This document shows, in pieces, positions 35,401 through 45,100 of a stretch of DNA of 64,000 nt. The notes under the pieces were generated by a model that saw only the letters and a list, made by a program, of their open reading frames with translations, was not told where the DNA came from and did no database searches. The translations under genes and the position numbers were made by a program. Within the stretch, counting starts at the first letter, position 1. Each line of letters starts with the position of its first letter. This stretch comes from Leptotrichia sp. oral taxon 498. GTDB taxonomy: Bacteria; Fusobacteriota; Fusobacteriia; Fusobacteriales; Leptotrichiaceae. The stretch lies in contig NZ_CP016753.1 of the NCBI RefSeq assembly GCF_002240055.1, positions 1,674,001 through 1,738,000 of the forward strand. Direction: 5' to 3'.

Positions 35401-38400
35401 TCAAGTTTATTGTTAGATGATGTAAGTGATGCTGGAAATAAAAATGTATTATTCAGTAATATAACACCTATAACAGGACCAACTTTACAAAATAAAAGTA
35501 GTAAAATAGTAGCGACACTTACTGGAGATTATCAATATTTAACAGTAAAAGGGGCAGATGTAAAAATAGACGAAACAAATTATGATTTGTCAGACGTAAA
35601 TAATAAGTTAAATAAAGTTTCAATATATGACTCAAATATAACTGTAAATAATGGAACAACTGTTCATGATGGGGCTTCTCCTAATGTAGCGGCATCAACT
35701 AATTTAGTCAGTCAAGGGTATATTCTTGGAGTAAATAACGGAAGAACCTTGACTAACAAAGGAACAATTACAATGAATTCTACAACGCCGGCATTAAAAA
35801 CATTGGTTGCAATAGGAACTGATGACAAGACACATACAGTAGCTTCAAAAGCTGTAAATGATGGAACTATCACAAGTAAAATCAATGATGGAATTGGAAT
35901 TTATGTTGGAGACGGTGCAGAAGGTACTAATAATAGTGGTAAATCTATAACAATGGACGGAATAAAAGCGTTTGGCATAGTCGGTTCAGAAGCTAATACA
36001 GAAAATAAAGGTGACATTACAATTAATGGAGTATCGTCAATAGGAATGTATTCTGTTGAAGATCCTTTGGCAGTTTTAGATAAAAAAGCAAAAAATAGTG
36101 GAAATATAACGACAACTGGAGACAATAACATTGCAATGGTTGGAGATAATTCCGATATATTAAATGACACAACTGGAAAAATTAATTTAAATAATTCTAA
36201 TAACAATGTTGGAATGTATACAAGTGCTAAAGGAACAATTACAAATAATGGAACTATTAAAGGAATAGATAAAACAATAGGAATTTATGGAAAAGATAAA
36301 ATTGAATTGGGAAGCAGCTCAAGTATAACAGTTGGAGATTCAGGAGTTGCCTTATATTCAAGTACAGGAGATGTTAAAGTTAATCCTGGCGCTAAGATTG
36401 AATTGATAAAAGGTGGAAGCGGGTCAACACCAGCTGACAATGCAACAGGAGTATTTGTAGATAATTCTCGTGGTACAGCTTCAACTGTAAATATAGATGT
36501 GCATGATTTAGTTCAAAGTAATCTTGGTAAAAACTCTTATGGATATTTCTTTAAAGATGTGAATACTTTAAATTATACAAATTCAAATGGAAGCAATCCA
36601 ATTACATTAGATGACGGTTCTATTTTCATTTATTCTGATGCAACAAATGGAAATGTACATAATGCACAGGATTTAACTTCTGTAGGTAATGGAGTAATTG
36701 GTCTATACCAAACTGGCGGAACAATTACAAATACTGGAAAACTTGAATTTAATACAGGAACTAAAAATACCGCAGTATATACTGTAAATGGAGTGGCTAC
36801 AAACCAAGCAGCTGGATCAATTGAGGTAGGTGCTTCCAATTTTGGTATGGTAACAACAGGTGGATTTTTAACAAATGATGGAAAAATTAACATAACAGCA
36901 AATAAAGGTACTGGTATGTATTCATCTAGTTTAAATGCAATAACAAATAATGGTATAGTAACAACAGCAACAGGTGTAACTGATGCAGTTGGTATTTACG
37001 GTAAAACTGTAAATAATACATCAAGCGGTAAAATTACTGTTGGAGATGCCAATGTAGGTATTTATTCCAACGATGGAGATATAACAAATGATGGAACTAT
37101 TTCAGTTGGGAATAATAAAGCAATTGGTATCTATACGGTTGGTTCTAATCAAAACATCAATACAAATGCAGGTTCCACACTTAGCATAGGAGATGACTCA
37201 TTTGGATTTGTGGACGCAGGAAAAGGGAACACGATAACATCATACGCAAATCCAGTAACTCTTGGAAGCGATGCAATCTATGCTTACCAGAATGACAATA
37301 CAGGAAAGATAGTAAACTACACTCCATTGGCATCATCAGGGGACAGAAACTACGGACTTTATGGAAACGGGACTACTGAAAACTACGGAACAATAGACTT
37401 CTCAAATGGAAACGGTAACGTAGGAATTTATTCAACAAACGGCGGAGTAGCGACAAACTTTGGAACAATAAAAGTGGGACCTTCAAACACAAGTGCAAAA
37501 GAATATGGTGTAGGCATGGCAACAGGATACTATGATGAGGCAACAAATAAAACTTCAAATGAAGGAACAATCATAAACAGAGGGACAATAGAAGTAAGCA
37601 AGGCGAACACAATGGGAATGTATGCAGTGGGGCCTGGCTCAAAAGCGATAAACTACGGAACTATAAACCTATCGGGAAGAGATACGATAGGAATGTATCT
37701 TGACAGGGGTGCACATGGTGAAAACTGGGGGACAATCCAGACAACTGTATCAGGACTTAGAGGAGTAAAAGGAATTTATCTTTCAAACGGAAGCTACATA
37801 AAGAACTACGGGACAATAAACATAGCGGCTTCAGATATTAAGAGTGCAGGGATCTGGGCAGATACTCAGTCGTTCCCGAACGCTGAAGAAAATTCAAGCG
37901 GAAGAAACCCGATAACAGGGGCAAGCCAGACAGGAACTTCGACACCGCTAATAAAAGTGGTGACAGCGGATGACATGAAGGAAATGGGAGGAGTGACAAT
38001 AAAAGTTCCGCCAAGAATGACGCCTGTGACAGTGACAGATGCGCAAGGGAATGTGATACCGATAGTAAAAGTTGACACAGACACTCCAGCACCGAATCCG
38101 GTGTCAGTAACGGTGACATCGCCATCAGGGATAACAACATTGAATCTGGCGGTAAACAATATGCAGAACTTCCCGTCAGCTTCGGAAGCGACAAGCATCG
38201 GAATGTATGTGGACACGTCAGGGGTAAACTACACAAATCCGATACAGGGGCTTAACAACTTAGTCGGGCTTGAGGATATAAGCCTGTACTTTGGACCGGA
38301 AGCTTCGAGATACACAACGTCTAAAGCCATAGAAATAGGGGACAACATTTTGAAGCCCTACAATGATGCGCTAAGAGGGCTTGTCACAGCAGGAACGACA

Positions 38401-39621
38401 TTGTATGTAACTTCGCCGAGCCTTACTTGGATGGCGCAGCCTACGAAAGATCCGTCGACAGGACTTCTGGACAAGGTGTACCTGGTAAAAGTTCCTTATA
38501 CAGCGTTTGCAAAAGACGGGGATGACCAGACATACAACTTCCTGGCAGGGCTTGAAAAGAGATACGGAGTCGAAGGACTGGGGACACAGGAGAAACTGAT
38601 ATTCGACAAGATAAGCAGCCTAACTGGCGGAGAAGGTCACATACTGGCACAAGCGATTGACGAGATGAAGGGTCACCAGTATTCAAATATCCAGCAGAGA
38701 ACAAAGGAAACAGGGGATATTTTGAACAACGAGTTCAGCTACCTGCAGAATGAATGGGAAAACCCTACGAAAGACAGCAGCAAGATAAAAGCATTTGGTC
38801 AGAGAGGGGAATACAAGACAGACACAGCTGGAGTGGTAGACTACGCAAGCAACGCCTACGGGGTGGCCTATGTTCACGAGAAGGAAGGCGTGACGCTTGG
38901 AAACAAGACAGGATGGTATGCAGGAGCGGTAACAAACCACTTTAAATTCAAAGATTTGGGAAGATCAAGGGAAGACCAGACAATGATGAAAGCTGGAATC
39001 TTTAAGACAGTGTCGCCAGCAAAAGACCACAATGGCTCACTGCAATGGACAATATCAGGGGAAGCGTTTGCAGGAGCGAACCATATGAAGCGAAGATACT
39101 GGGTTGTAGACGACACATTTGAAGCGAAATCAGATTACGCGACATATGGAGTGGCGCTAAGAAATGAACTTGGAAAGGACATCAGAACGAGCGAGAGAAC
39201 AAGCATAAGACCATACGGGGCGCTAAACTTGGAATATGGAAGATACACAGGAATAAAGGAAGATGGGCCGATGGCGCTTGAAGTGAGAGGAAACGACTAC
39301 ATTTCAGTGCAGCCGGAAGCGGGAGTTTCATTCAACTACAGACAGCCTGTGGGATTAAAGAGCAGCCTGAAAGCAAGCTTGGCAGCCGCCTATACAAATG
39401 AGCTTGGGGAAGTGAATGATGTCAAGAACAAAGCCAAATTGAGAGGGGCGGATGCGCCGCACTATGAACTTCGCGGAGATAAGGAAAATCGGAAAGGAAG
39501 CGGAAAGTTTGACTTGAATTTAGGATTTGAGAACACAAGATTTGGAGTGACAGTAAACGCCGGATACGATACAAAGGGAGAAAATGTAAGAGGAGGTATC
39601 GGATTCAGAGCGATTTACTAA
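32497..39621 (+). CDS. Giant autotransporter (type Va), fusobacterial N-terminal domain
   Basis: 2374 residues. The first ~60 residues (LKKELKSFAKRVKDFKYTDS, then a hydrophobic helix) form the autotransporter-associated N-terminal domain of fusobacterial adhesins, acting as an extended signal. A very long passenger of repeated Gly/Asn/Thr-rich beta-helix motifs (for example GTINVNGG-, NVGIYS-type repeats) spans ~100-2080. The C-terminal ~270 residues are the translocating beta-barrel, starting around KAFGQRGEYKTDTAG and ending in GIGFRAIY with the terminal aromatic needed by the BAM machinery. Likely a surface adhesin or structural fibre. Base composition changes abruptly near 37.19 kb: the last third is distinctly richer in G and C. 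Start has AGAGG 8 nt upstream. Confidence 0.93.
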   Translation: MTNDLRILKKELKSFAKRVKDFKYTDSALITFLLTGLIMLSGISLNLYSDEIKTQQEAINTSIFQLQKDFKRARQENNKLLRNTNLELIQLMEQGDHVVKSPWGSFQFGSNYVYNDWKGTYKGRGDKKEAVKYARENDKFGTYAGAKQGTTELKRVIEPISAVPVDAAVRPKTVTIDAIAGASAPVIKTPTLNVNVSSVTPSTASVPSITPPKVNIPGVNMNSVSGFTLFFPSSGYFLPNKPTNVDGTYDITPSDLPGFSGMIPAGGQNDYIGYHYFAAGGGITTATPVTATMRGHGVANNIRDATTYYGGGSRYAFVDDVRNYTGGGPSITPNSQVKFTLRNEANIELRGPAIAAILNEETDWTDGKTTTNITNMGSINDENENITGSYSGTLLEKASGGTYTKTITANSKNKIGYKVGMTQTVEETIDHTSGTNYEFYNGDGIASASFKGFATFDSTLETAIRNNPTLTSLGTTGTKTKIDGTSNKFSQDGVIHFNGDYSTGIQVASENRPVISGAWPSGTPSTWSDTNSRSLVRATNKSNGYIQMDGSHSYGMKLSGTALFVDDKDYIQKLAETDIKKISSHMVNEGLILISGSYDTAINKEGSSAGIAKLKEAKWSSLKTIFNNGKIYVGGYNNSGILLESIYDDTVTNNGNITIDKAYNLFNNPDNSVNFSNAVAESNAGIRVQSYYDTTPPMGNAEGSPEGINNGTINVNNGEGNVGIYVLDVDSNGGTIPSASGKNILGNNTGTININGGKNVGMMAQDKSGAANFKTIIRNSGTINVGGKGSIGMYTNDKASFAEQNGGTIAASSNNVGVVNNGTFDFKGGTIKATGVNSVGVYSKNGTNSTTTIGTGTPNSATLNVSDGGVGLYADDGSTQTLKGLNADVSGTDKAGSILFYNIKSQSATSGGKFDVANANAGNATIGKYSFAFYTNDNLFSGGTTFAQFLNDWIGASGPGVKLTMKPGSSLLLDDVSDAGNKNVLFSNITPITGPTLQNKSSKIVATLTGDYQYLTVKGADVKIDETNYDLSDVNNKLNKVSIYDSNITVNNGTTVHDGASPNVAASTNLVSQGYILGVNNGRTLTNKGTITMNSTTPALKTLVAIGTDDKTHTVASKAVNDGTITSKINDGIGIYVGDGAEGTNNSGKSITMDGIKAFGIVGSEANTENKGDITINGVSSIGMYSVEDPLAVLDKKAKNSGNITTTGDNNIAMVGDNSDILNDTTGKINLNNSNNNVGMYTSAKGTITNNGTIKGIDKTIGIYGKDKIELGSSSSITVGDSGVALYSSTGDVKVNPGAKIELIKGGSGSTPADNATGVFVDNSRGTASTVNIDVHDLVQSNLGKNSYGYFFKDVNTLNYTNSNGSNPITLDDGSIFIYSDATNGNVHNAQDLTSVGNGVIGLYQTGGTITNTGKLEFNTGTKNTAVYTVNGVATNQAAGSIEVGASNFGMVTTGGFLTNDGKINITANKGTGMYSSSLNAITNNGIVTTATGVTDAVGIYGKTVNNTSSGKITVGDANVGIYSNDGDITNDGTISVGNNKAIGIYTVGSNQNINTNAGSTLSIGDDSFGFVDAGKGNTITSYANPVTLGSDAIYAYQNDNTGKIVNYTPLASSGDRNYGLYGNGTTENYGTIDFSNGNGNVGIYSTNGGVATNFGTIKVGPSNTSAKEYGVGMATGYYDEATNKTSNEGTIINRGTIEVSKANTMGMYAVGPGSKAINYGTINLSGRDTIGMYLDRGAHGENWGTIQTTVSGLRGVKGIYLSNGSYIKNYGTINIAASDIKSAGIWADTQSFPNAEENSSGRNPITGASQTGTSTPLIKVVTADDMKEMGGVTIKVPPRMTPVTVTDAQGNVIPIVKVDTDTPAPNPVSVTVTSPSGITTLNLAVNNMQNFPSASEATSIGMYVDTSGVNYTNPIQGLNNLVGLEDISLYFGPEASRYTTSKAIEIGDNILKPYNDALRGLVTAGTTLYVTSPSLTWMAQPTKDPSTGLLDKVYLVKVPYTAFAKDGDDQTYNFLAGLEKRYGVEGLGTQEKLIFDKISSLTGGEGHILAQAIDEMKGHQYSNIQQRTKETGDILNNEFSYLQNEWENPTKDSSKIKAFGQRGEYKTDTAGVVDYASNAYGVAYVHEKEGVTLGNKTGWYAGAVTNHFKFKDLGRSREDQTMMKAGIFKTVSPAKDHNGSLQWTISGEAFAGANHMKRRYWVVDDTFEAKSDYATYGVALRNELGKDIRTSERTSIRPYGALNLEYGRYTGIKEDGPMALEVRGNDYISVQPEAGVSFNYRQPVGLKSSLKASLAAAYTNELGEVNDVKNKAKLRGADAPHYELRGDKENRKGSGKFDLNLGFENTRFGVTVNAGYDTKGENVRGGIGFRAIY

Positions 39622-39678
39622 GCTGAAGAGGATTTGCTGAAAATGGTTTAAATTATTTGTCATAATATGAAACAAAAG

Positions 39679-39722
39679 AATAACTCCTTTAAATTTAAAA
39701 ATTTATGGGAGTTATTTTTTTT
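39679..39722 (+). terminator. Terminator after the first autotransporter
   Basis: AATAACTCC (39679-39687) / GGAGTTATT (39708-39716) then T6. Confidence 0.85.
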
Positions 39723-39749
39723 GATTTTATTGAAAAAAAATGATATAAT
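39721..39749 (+). promoter_or_regulatory. Promoter of the M13 peptidase gene
   Basis: -35 TTGATT (39721-39726), 17-bp spacer, -10 TATAAT (39744-39749). It abuts the preceding terminator. Confidence 0.7.
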
Positions 39750-39820
39750 TTAAAAAGTAATTTATAAAAAATGAAAATATATAAATCAAAAAAAAGATAA
39801 TCGAGTGAAAGGAATAAAAA

Positions 39821-41947
39821 ATGAAAAAAATATTTATAATTTGGGCAATTTTAATAGCCGCAAATAGTGTTTTTGCGGAAGAAAATACGAATGTAGAAAA
39901 TGAAAAAAAAGTAAATGAAGTAACAAAAAAAACAAATACAAAAAAAATAGAATTTTGGGATTTTTATGAGCAGCAGCAGACAAAATTTTTAAAGCCTAAT
40001 GATCAGAAACTGTTTAATGATTTAGATAAAAGTGTGAGACCGCAAGATGATTTTTACAAATATGTAAACAATAAATGGGATAAAAGTACAGTGATTCCAA
40101 GAGCAAAATCGTCTTGGGGATCATTTGTCGAAGTTACGGAAAAAAATCATGATTTTTTGAAAAATTTGATAAAGGAACTGGAAGAAAAAAATGTAAGCGG
40201 AAATACAAATGAACAGAAAATTTTAACTTTATACAAAAGTTTTTCCGATATGAAAAAAAGAAATGAACTTGGAATTTCGCCGATTAAAAACAGTTTGGAT
40301 AAAATTAATGCGATTAAAGATATAAAAGATTTGCAAAAATATAATATTGAAAATACAAGACAGGGGGAAAACGAATTTTATGGCTGGGGAATTGGAACGG
40401 ATTTTAATAATGCTAAAAATTATGCCGTATTTTTAGGAAGTGCAAGTTTAGGGCTATCTGTAGATTATTATCAAAAGGATACCGCTGAAAATAGAAAAAT
40501 TTTGGCAGAATATACAAACTATGTCAGCGATATATTGAAATTTGCCGGAGAAAAAGATACATTGCAAAAAGCGCAAAAGATTGTACAATTTGAAAAAGAT
40601 ATGGCAAATACGATGTTAAAGGTGGAAGATTACCACGATGTGAAAAAGTACAACAATCCAAAAAGTGTAAAAGACTTGGCAAATATTACAAAAAATATAA
40701 ATTTAGCTGACTACTTGCAAAAAGTTGGAGTAAATACAGATAAAGTCATCATTACTGAGCTAAATTACTTTAAAAATCTGGATAGATTCTTGCGGGATGA
40801 AAATATAGATTTAATCAAGGACTATATGAAATTTCAATTAGTTGACGGCTCATCTTCATACCTTACAGATGAACTTGGAAAAAGAAGTTTTGAGTTTTAT
40901 GGAAAGTATTTAAATGGTCAGAAAGAAAGAGAAACTCTTGAAAAAAGGGCATTGTATTTTACAAACGGCTCACTTGGAGAGATGGTGGGACAAATTTATG
41001 TCAAAAGAAATTTTTCGCCTGAAGCTAAAAGAGATACAAAAGAAATGGTTGAATATATAAGAAAAGCGCTAAAAAATAGAATTACAAAACTTACTTGGAT
41101 GAGTGAAACGACTAAGAAAAAAGCACTGGAAAAATTGGCAAAAATAAATGTTAAAATAGGTTATCCAGATAAATGGAAAGACTACAGCACATTGGTTTTC
41201 ACAAATGACGATACACTTTATGACTTAGTTGAAAAAATGAACGACTGGAGCTATAAAGAAGCTCTAAAAAAAGTTGGAAAACCTGTAGATAAAACTGAGT
41301 GGGGAATGTCTGCGAATACAGTAAATGCCTATTATTCGCCAACTGGAAATGAAATAGTATTTCCGGCAGGAATACTTCAGCCTCCATTTTATGATGTCAA
41401 AAACTCTGAAGCCGCTGCAAATTTTGGAGCAATTGGAACTGTGATTGCACATGAAATAACGCACGGATTTGATGTGTCGGGAGCTTCATATGACGGGGAC
41501 GGAAACGTGAGAAATTGGTGGACTGCTGAAGATAAAGCAAAATTTGATGCTGTTTCAAAAAAATTGGCAAACGAATTTTCAAGTTACACAGTAATAGATG
41601 ATACAAAGGTAAACGGTGAATTTACATTGACTGAAAATATTGCCGATTTAGGCGGGGTAAATATCGCTTATGATGCATTGCAGCTTTATTTAAAAGATCA
41701 TCCAGATGCGACAAAAGCTTATGATGACACAATAAGTAAATTATTCTTCTTAAGTTATGCGAGAATGTGGCGTCAAAAATCAACGCCTGAATATTTGAAA
41801 AATATGACAAAATCAGATTCTCATTCGCCAAACTTTTTAAGAGTAAACGCAATTTTGAAAAATGTCGATGCCTTTGAGAAAACATTTGAAGTAAAAGAAG
41901 GAGATAAGATGTATAAAGCTCCTGCTGATAGAATTAAGATTTGGTAA
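39821..41947 (+). CDS. M13-family zinc metallopeptidase (PepO/neprilysin-like)
   Basis: 708 residues, the usual length. A cleavable signal peptide (1-19, ...NSVFAEE) sends it out of the cytoplasm. Peptidase_M13_N begins at ~RPQDDFYKYVNNKWD. The catalytic domain contains the substrate-binding NAYYSP, zinc motif HEITH (544-548) and third ligand Glu605 in ENIADLGG. These enzymes cut peptides under ~40 residues. GAAAGG precedes the ATG and it has its own promoter. It lies between two autotransporter genes, but nothing in the sequence shows that it processes them. Confidence 0.93.
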   Translation: MKKIFIIWAILIAANSVFAEENTNVENEKKVNEVTKKTNTKKIEFWDFYEQQQTKFLKPNDQKLFNDLDKSVRPQDDFYKYVNNKWDKSTVIPRAKSSWGSFVEVTEKNHDFLKNLIKELEEKNVSGNTNEQKILTLYKSFSDMKKRNELGISPIKNSLDKINAIKDIKDLQKYNIENTRQGENEFYGWGIGTDFNNAKNYAVFLGSASLGLSVDYYQKDTAENRKILAEYTNYVSDILKFAGEKDTLQKAQKIVQFEKDMANTMLKVEDYHDVKKYNNPKSVKDLANITKNINLADYLQKVGVNTDKVIITELNYFKNLDRFLRDENIDLIKDYMKFQLVDGSSSYLTDELGKRSFEFYGKYLNGQKERETLEKRALYFTNGSLGEMVGQIYVKRNFSPEAKRDTKEMVEYIRKALKNRITKLTWMSETTKKKALEKLAKINVKIGYPDKWKDYSTLVFTNDDTLYDLVEKMNDWSYKEALKKVGKPVDKTEWGMSANTVNAYYSPTGNEIVFPAGILQPPFYDVKNSEAAANFGAIGTVIAHEITHGFDVSGASYDGDGNVRNWWTAEDKAKFDAVSKKLANEFSSYTVIDDTKVNGEFTLTENIADLGGVNIAYDALQLYLKDHPDATKAYDDTISKLFFLSYARMWRQKSTPEYLKNMTKSDSHSPNFLRVNAILKNVDAFEKTFEVKEGDKMYKAPADRIKIW

Positions 41948-42106
41948 AAAAATTAAGACTGCTCAATTAAATAGAAAGAGTTAGAAAGAATTGAAATAAA
42001 TGAAATAAAAATAAAAAGTAATATTTATTATAATTCAAATAAATTTTAAGAAAGGAGAGTATGATAATATTAAAATTTTTAAATTTTATCATACAGGAAC
42101 ATAGAT

Positions 42107-45100
42107 TTGAGTAATAATTTAGAGAATTTAAAGAAGGAATTAAAATCTTTTGCTAAACAGGTACTTATAATTTAAATAGCGGTACCGTTGCAAATCAACA
42201 TATTACTAGAAGTTCAGGAGAAAGTGGAGATGATTATGTAGTAGCTTTTATTAGTGATACAAGAGATCACGATACTAGTATTACTGGAAAATATGAGCTT
42301 CACAATAACATAACAAGTCCTAGTGATTCTATTAGTGGTGGAGGTACCATAGCAATGGTACAAAACTATTTTATAGCTTAAATCCAGCTGGAGTTGGTGG
42401 AAAGCCGTTATGGGGATGGAGCGATGGAACTGGAGTTGAACAGCATAGAACGGCTACTATCAATGCTGATGTAAATTTACATGGAGCAAGCAGTGACGGT
42501 ATCAGTACATTAGCCGGATTGGAACTGCAACTTTATAATATTGATAAAGAATCAACTATAAATGCTGATACAAGTGAATGGAAAATTGCAAGTTCTAATT
42601 CTACATTACTAAATAAAGGAAATTTAAATTTAGTCGATGGTTATAACTTAGTTGGAATGATGATAGATATAGAGCGTTCCAATGATACTGATAAAGTGCA
42701 AGATAAAGTTATAAATGACGGGGTTATTAATATAAATTCCCAAAAAAGTGTAGGAATAGATTTTGGTAAATATATGAACGGACTACTTAAAGTTGATGTT
42801 GAACTTGGAACTATCAATGTCAATGGAAGTAATAACTATGGATTTAGAATGAGCAATATTTTTGATGGGACTACGGATTATTATAAAGATGAAGATGGTT
42901 CATCTCCAACAAACGGTGTTGTTCATATGACTTTTAAAGGTGATGATTACTATAACGAAGCAACTGTTGACGGTAAAGGAAAAACTATTACTGTAGCAGG
43001 AAACAATAATGTCGGAGTGTCAATTAGTAAAGGAATGTCAGCTACTGGAAGCAGTATTAATAATCATGGGAATAATGCCAATAAGAATGGGAATACGTCT
43101 GCAGTTGTAGCAAATGGCTCTTCACAAAAATATGGAACTACAAACTCAATTGCAAATGTGAAAAATTTAAATATACTTGTAACTGGAAGTGAAAATGTAG
43201 GATTTCTAAGAAATGAAAATTCCAGTAGTAATAATATAAATGATATTGAATTAAATGACAACACTGTTCAAAGTTTAACATTCGGAGATAATACCGCTAA
43301 TGGTGGAAGTAAAGCTACGAAAAGTACTTTGGTCAGAAGTGATAAATATGGAATTTCGATTAATAGAGATTTGAGTGTAACTTCTGGAGGAGTTAAAAAT
43401 AGTTTTGCGCAGGCTTCTAAAGGTGGATACGTCAAGCTTAATTCTGGAAAAACTTTGACTAGTACATTAGACGAATTTACAGGGATGCTTGCTACTGGTA
43501 AAGATTCCGCTAACAATCCTTCTGAAGTAACAAATGAAGGAACTATTAATTTATCTGGAAATAATGTGAGTGATATTGGACTTGCGGCAGTAGACAGTGC
43601 TATTGCTGAAAATAAAGGTAAAATAATAATTTCTAGTACTGGAAGTAACAATGCCGGAATTTATGTGGGCGGCGGCGCAACTCCTGCAACTGCAAATATA
43701 GGTGTAAATAGTGAAATTACTGTATCTGGGACTAATTCTACAGGTATTTACAATCAGGGAACTGTTAATATAAATGATAACAATAAAATTACTGGAATTG
43801 GAGGGACTACTGGTATATATAGTGATGGTGGGACTATAAATAATAGTTTGAGTAAAGTTGCAACTATTAATATAAATGATACTACAAAAACTGCCAGTGG
43901 TGTTTATATTAAAAACGGAGCTCAAGTTAATCTGACAAATGCTGCGATTAACGTACAAAGTGGTTCTGCGGGAGTTACTTCAGAAGACACTAAAGGAGCT
44001 GCAACTCCTTCAAATTTAAATTTAACAGGAGCTACTCTTACTTATAATGGGGAAGGATATGCTGTTTATTCCAATAATGGGAAAATTAACTTAACTAATG
44101 CGACTATTAATTTAGATGGAAAGGCTACTGGATTTTCTAGGGAAAATGCAAGTGATTTGATATTTAGCAACACAAAATTTATTGCACTTTCAGATGATGT
44201 TACTGTTAGTAATTTAAAAAATATTACACCAGCTCTTAATCAAAATAATTTGAATAATGAAATTAATGGTGCTTTGGGATTAGGACTTAGTGTTAGTGGT
44301 GCGCCTGGAATTAATAATTATAAACTTGCTAATATTGACGGAGCAACTCTGAATATTAATAGTAATATTGATAAAAATGCTGTAGCAAACGGAACAGGTG
44401 ATATTAATGCAAGTACTTATGTCAGAAATACAACATTTCAAAGAACTAATATTATATTAAATTCAGGTTACAATGTAAGTTCATTACTGAATAGTGCAGA
44501 ATTAGCAAATATTAAGAAAGGTGCTGTTGTAGGTCTAGATATTAGTTCCAGCAGAAGTGCAGCAAGTAGTGGAGAAACTGGAATCACAATGCAATCAGGT
44601 TCATACATTAAAGCTGACAGAACTGATGGTGGCAGTGGTGCAGTTGGACTTTATGTGAACTATGGACAAGTTCAAGTTGATAACGGTTCTACAATCAATG
44701 TTGAAAAAGAAGCAACAAATGTGGCAACTTCAACTTCATCGAATTTTAATACAGGAATTTTTACAAAAGATGCGGGAACCAGTATAGAAAATAACGGAAG
44801 TATAATCACAGGAGATAACTCTTACGGAATTTACGGAGTTGGAGATATTACAACGGGCTCAAATTCATTAACCAAAGTAGGAAATAATGGAGTGGCAATA
44901 TTTTCGACAAGTTCACTATTAAATTTAAATGGAACCGTAACAGTTGGACAAAATGAGGCGGTGGGATTATTTACAACAGGAACTAATCCTGTAACAATTA
45001 ATGGAAATATTCAAAATTTTAATATTGGAGACGGTTCTTATGGGTATGTCTTAATGGGAAGTGGCGGAACAACACTATTGAGTAATACACCAAATGTAAC

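Noticed and set aside
37838-38236. Overlapping minus-strand ORFs of 132 and 116 residues
   Set aside because: Antisense to the GC-richer part of the autotransporter; fewer stops are expected there by composition.
42059-42113. 17-codon ORF with AAGGAG site and a GTATGATA/TATCATAC inverted repeat
   Set aside because: Probably the scar of the 5' rearrangement of the second autotransporter; the peptide resembles nothing and overlaps the TTG start.
43268-43958. Two long minus-strand ORFs over the second autotransporter
   Set aside because: Antisense to Gly/Asn/Thr-rich repeat codons, which rarely give stops on the other strand; no domain or ribosome site.
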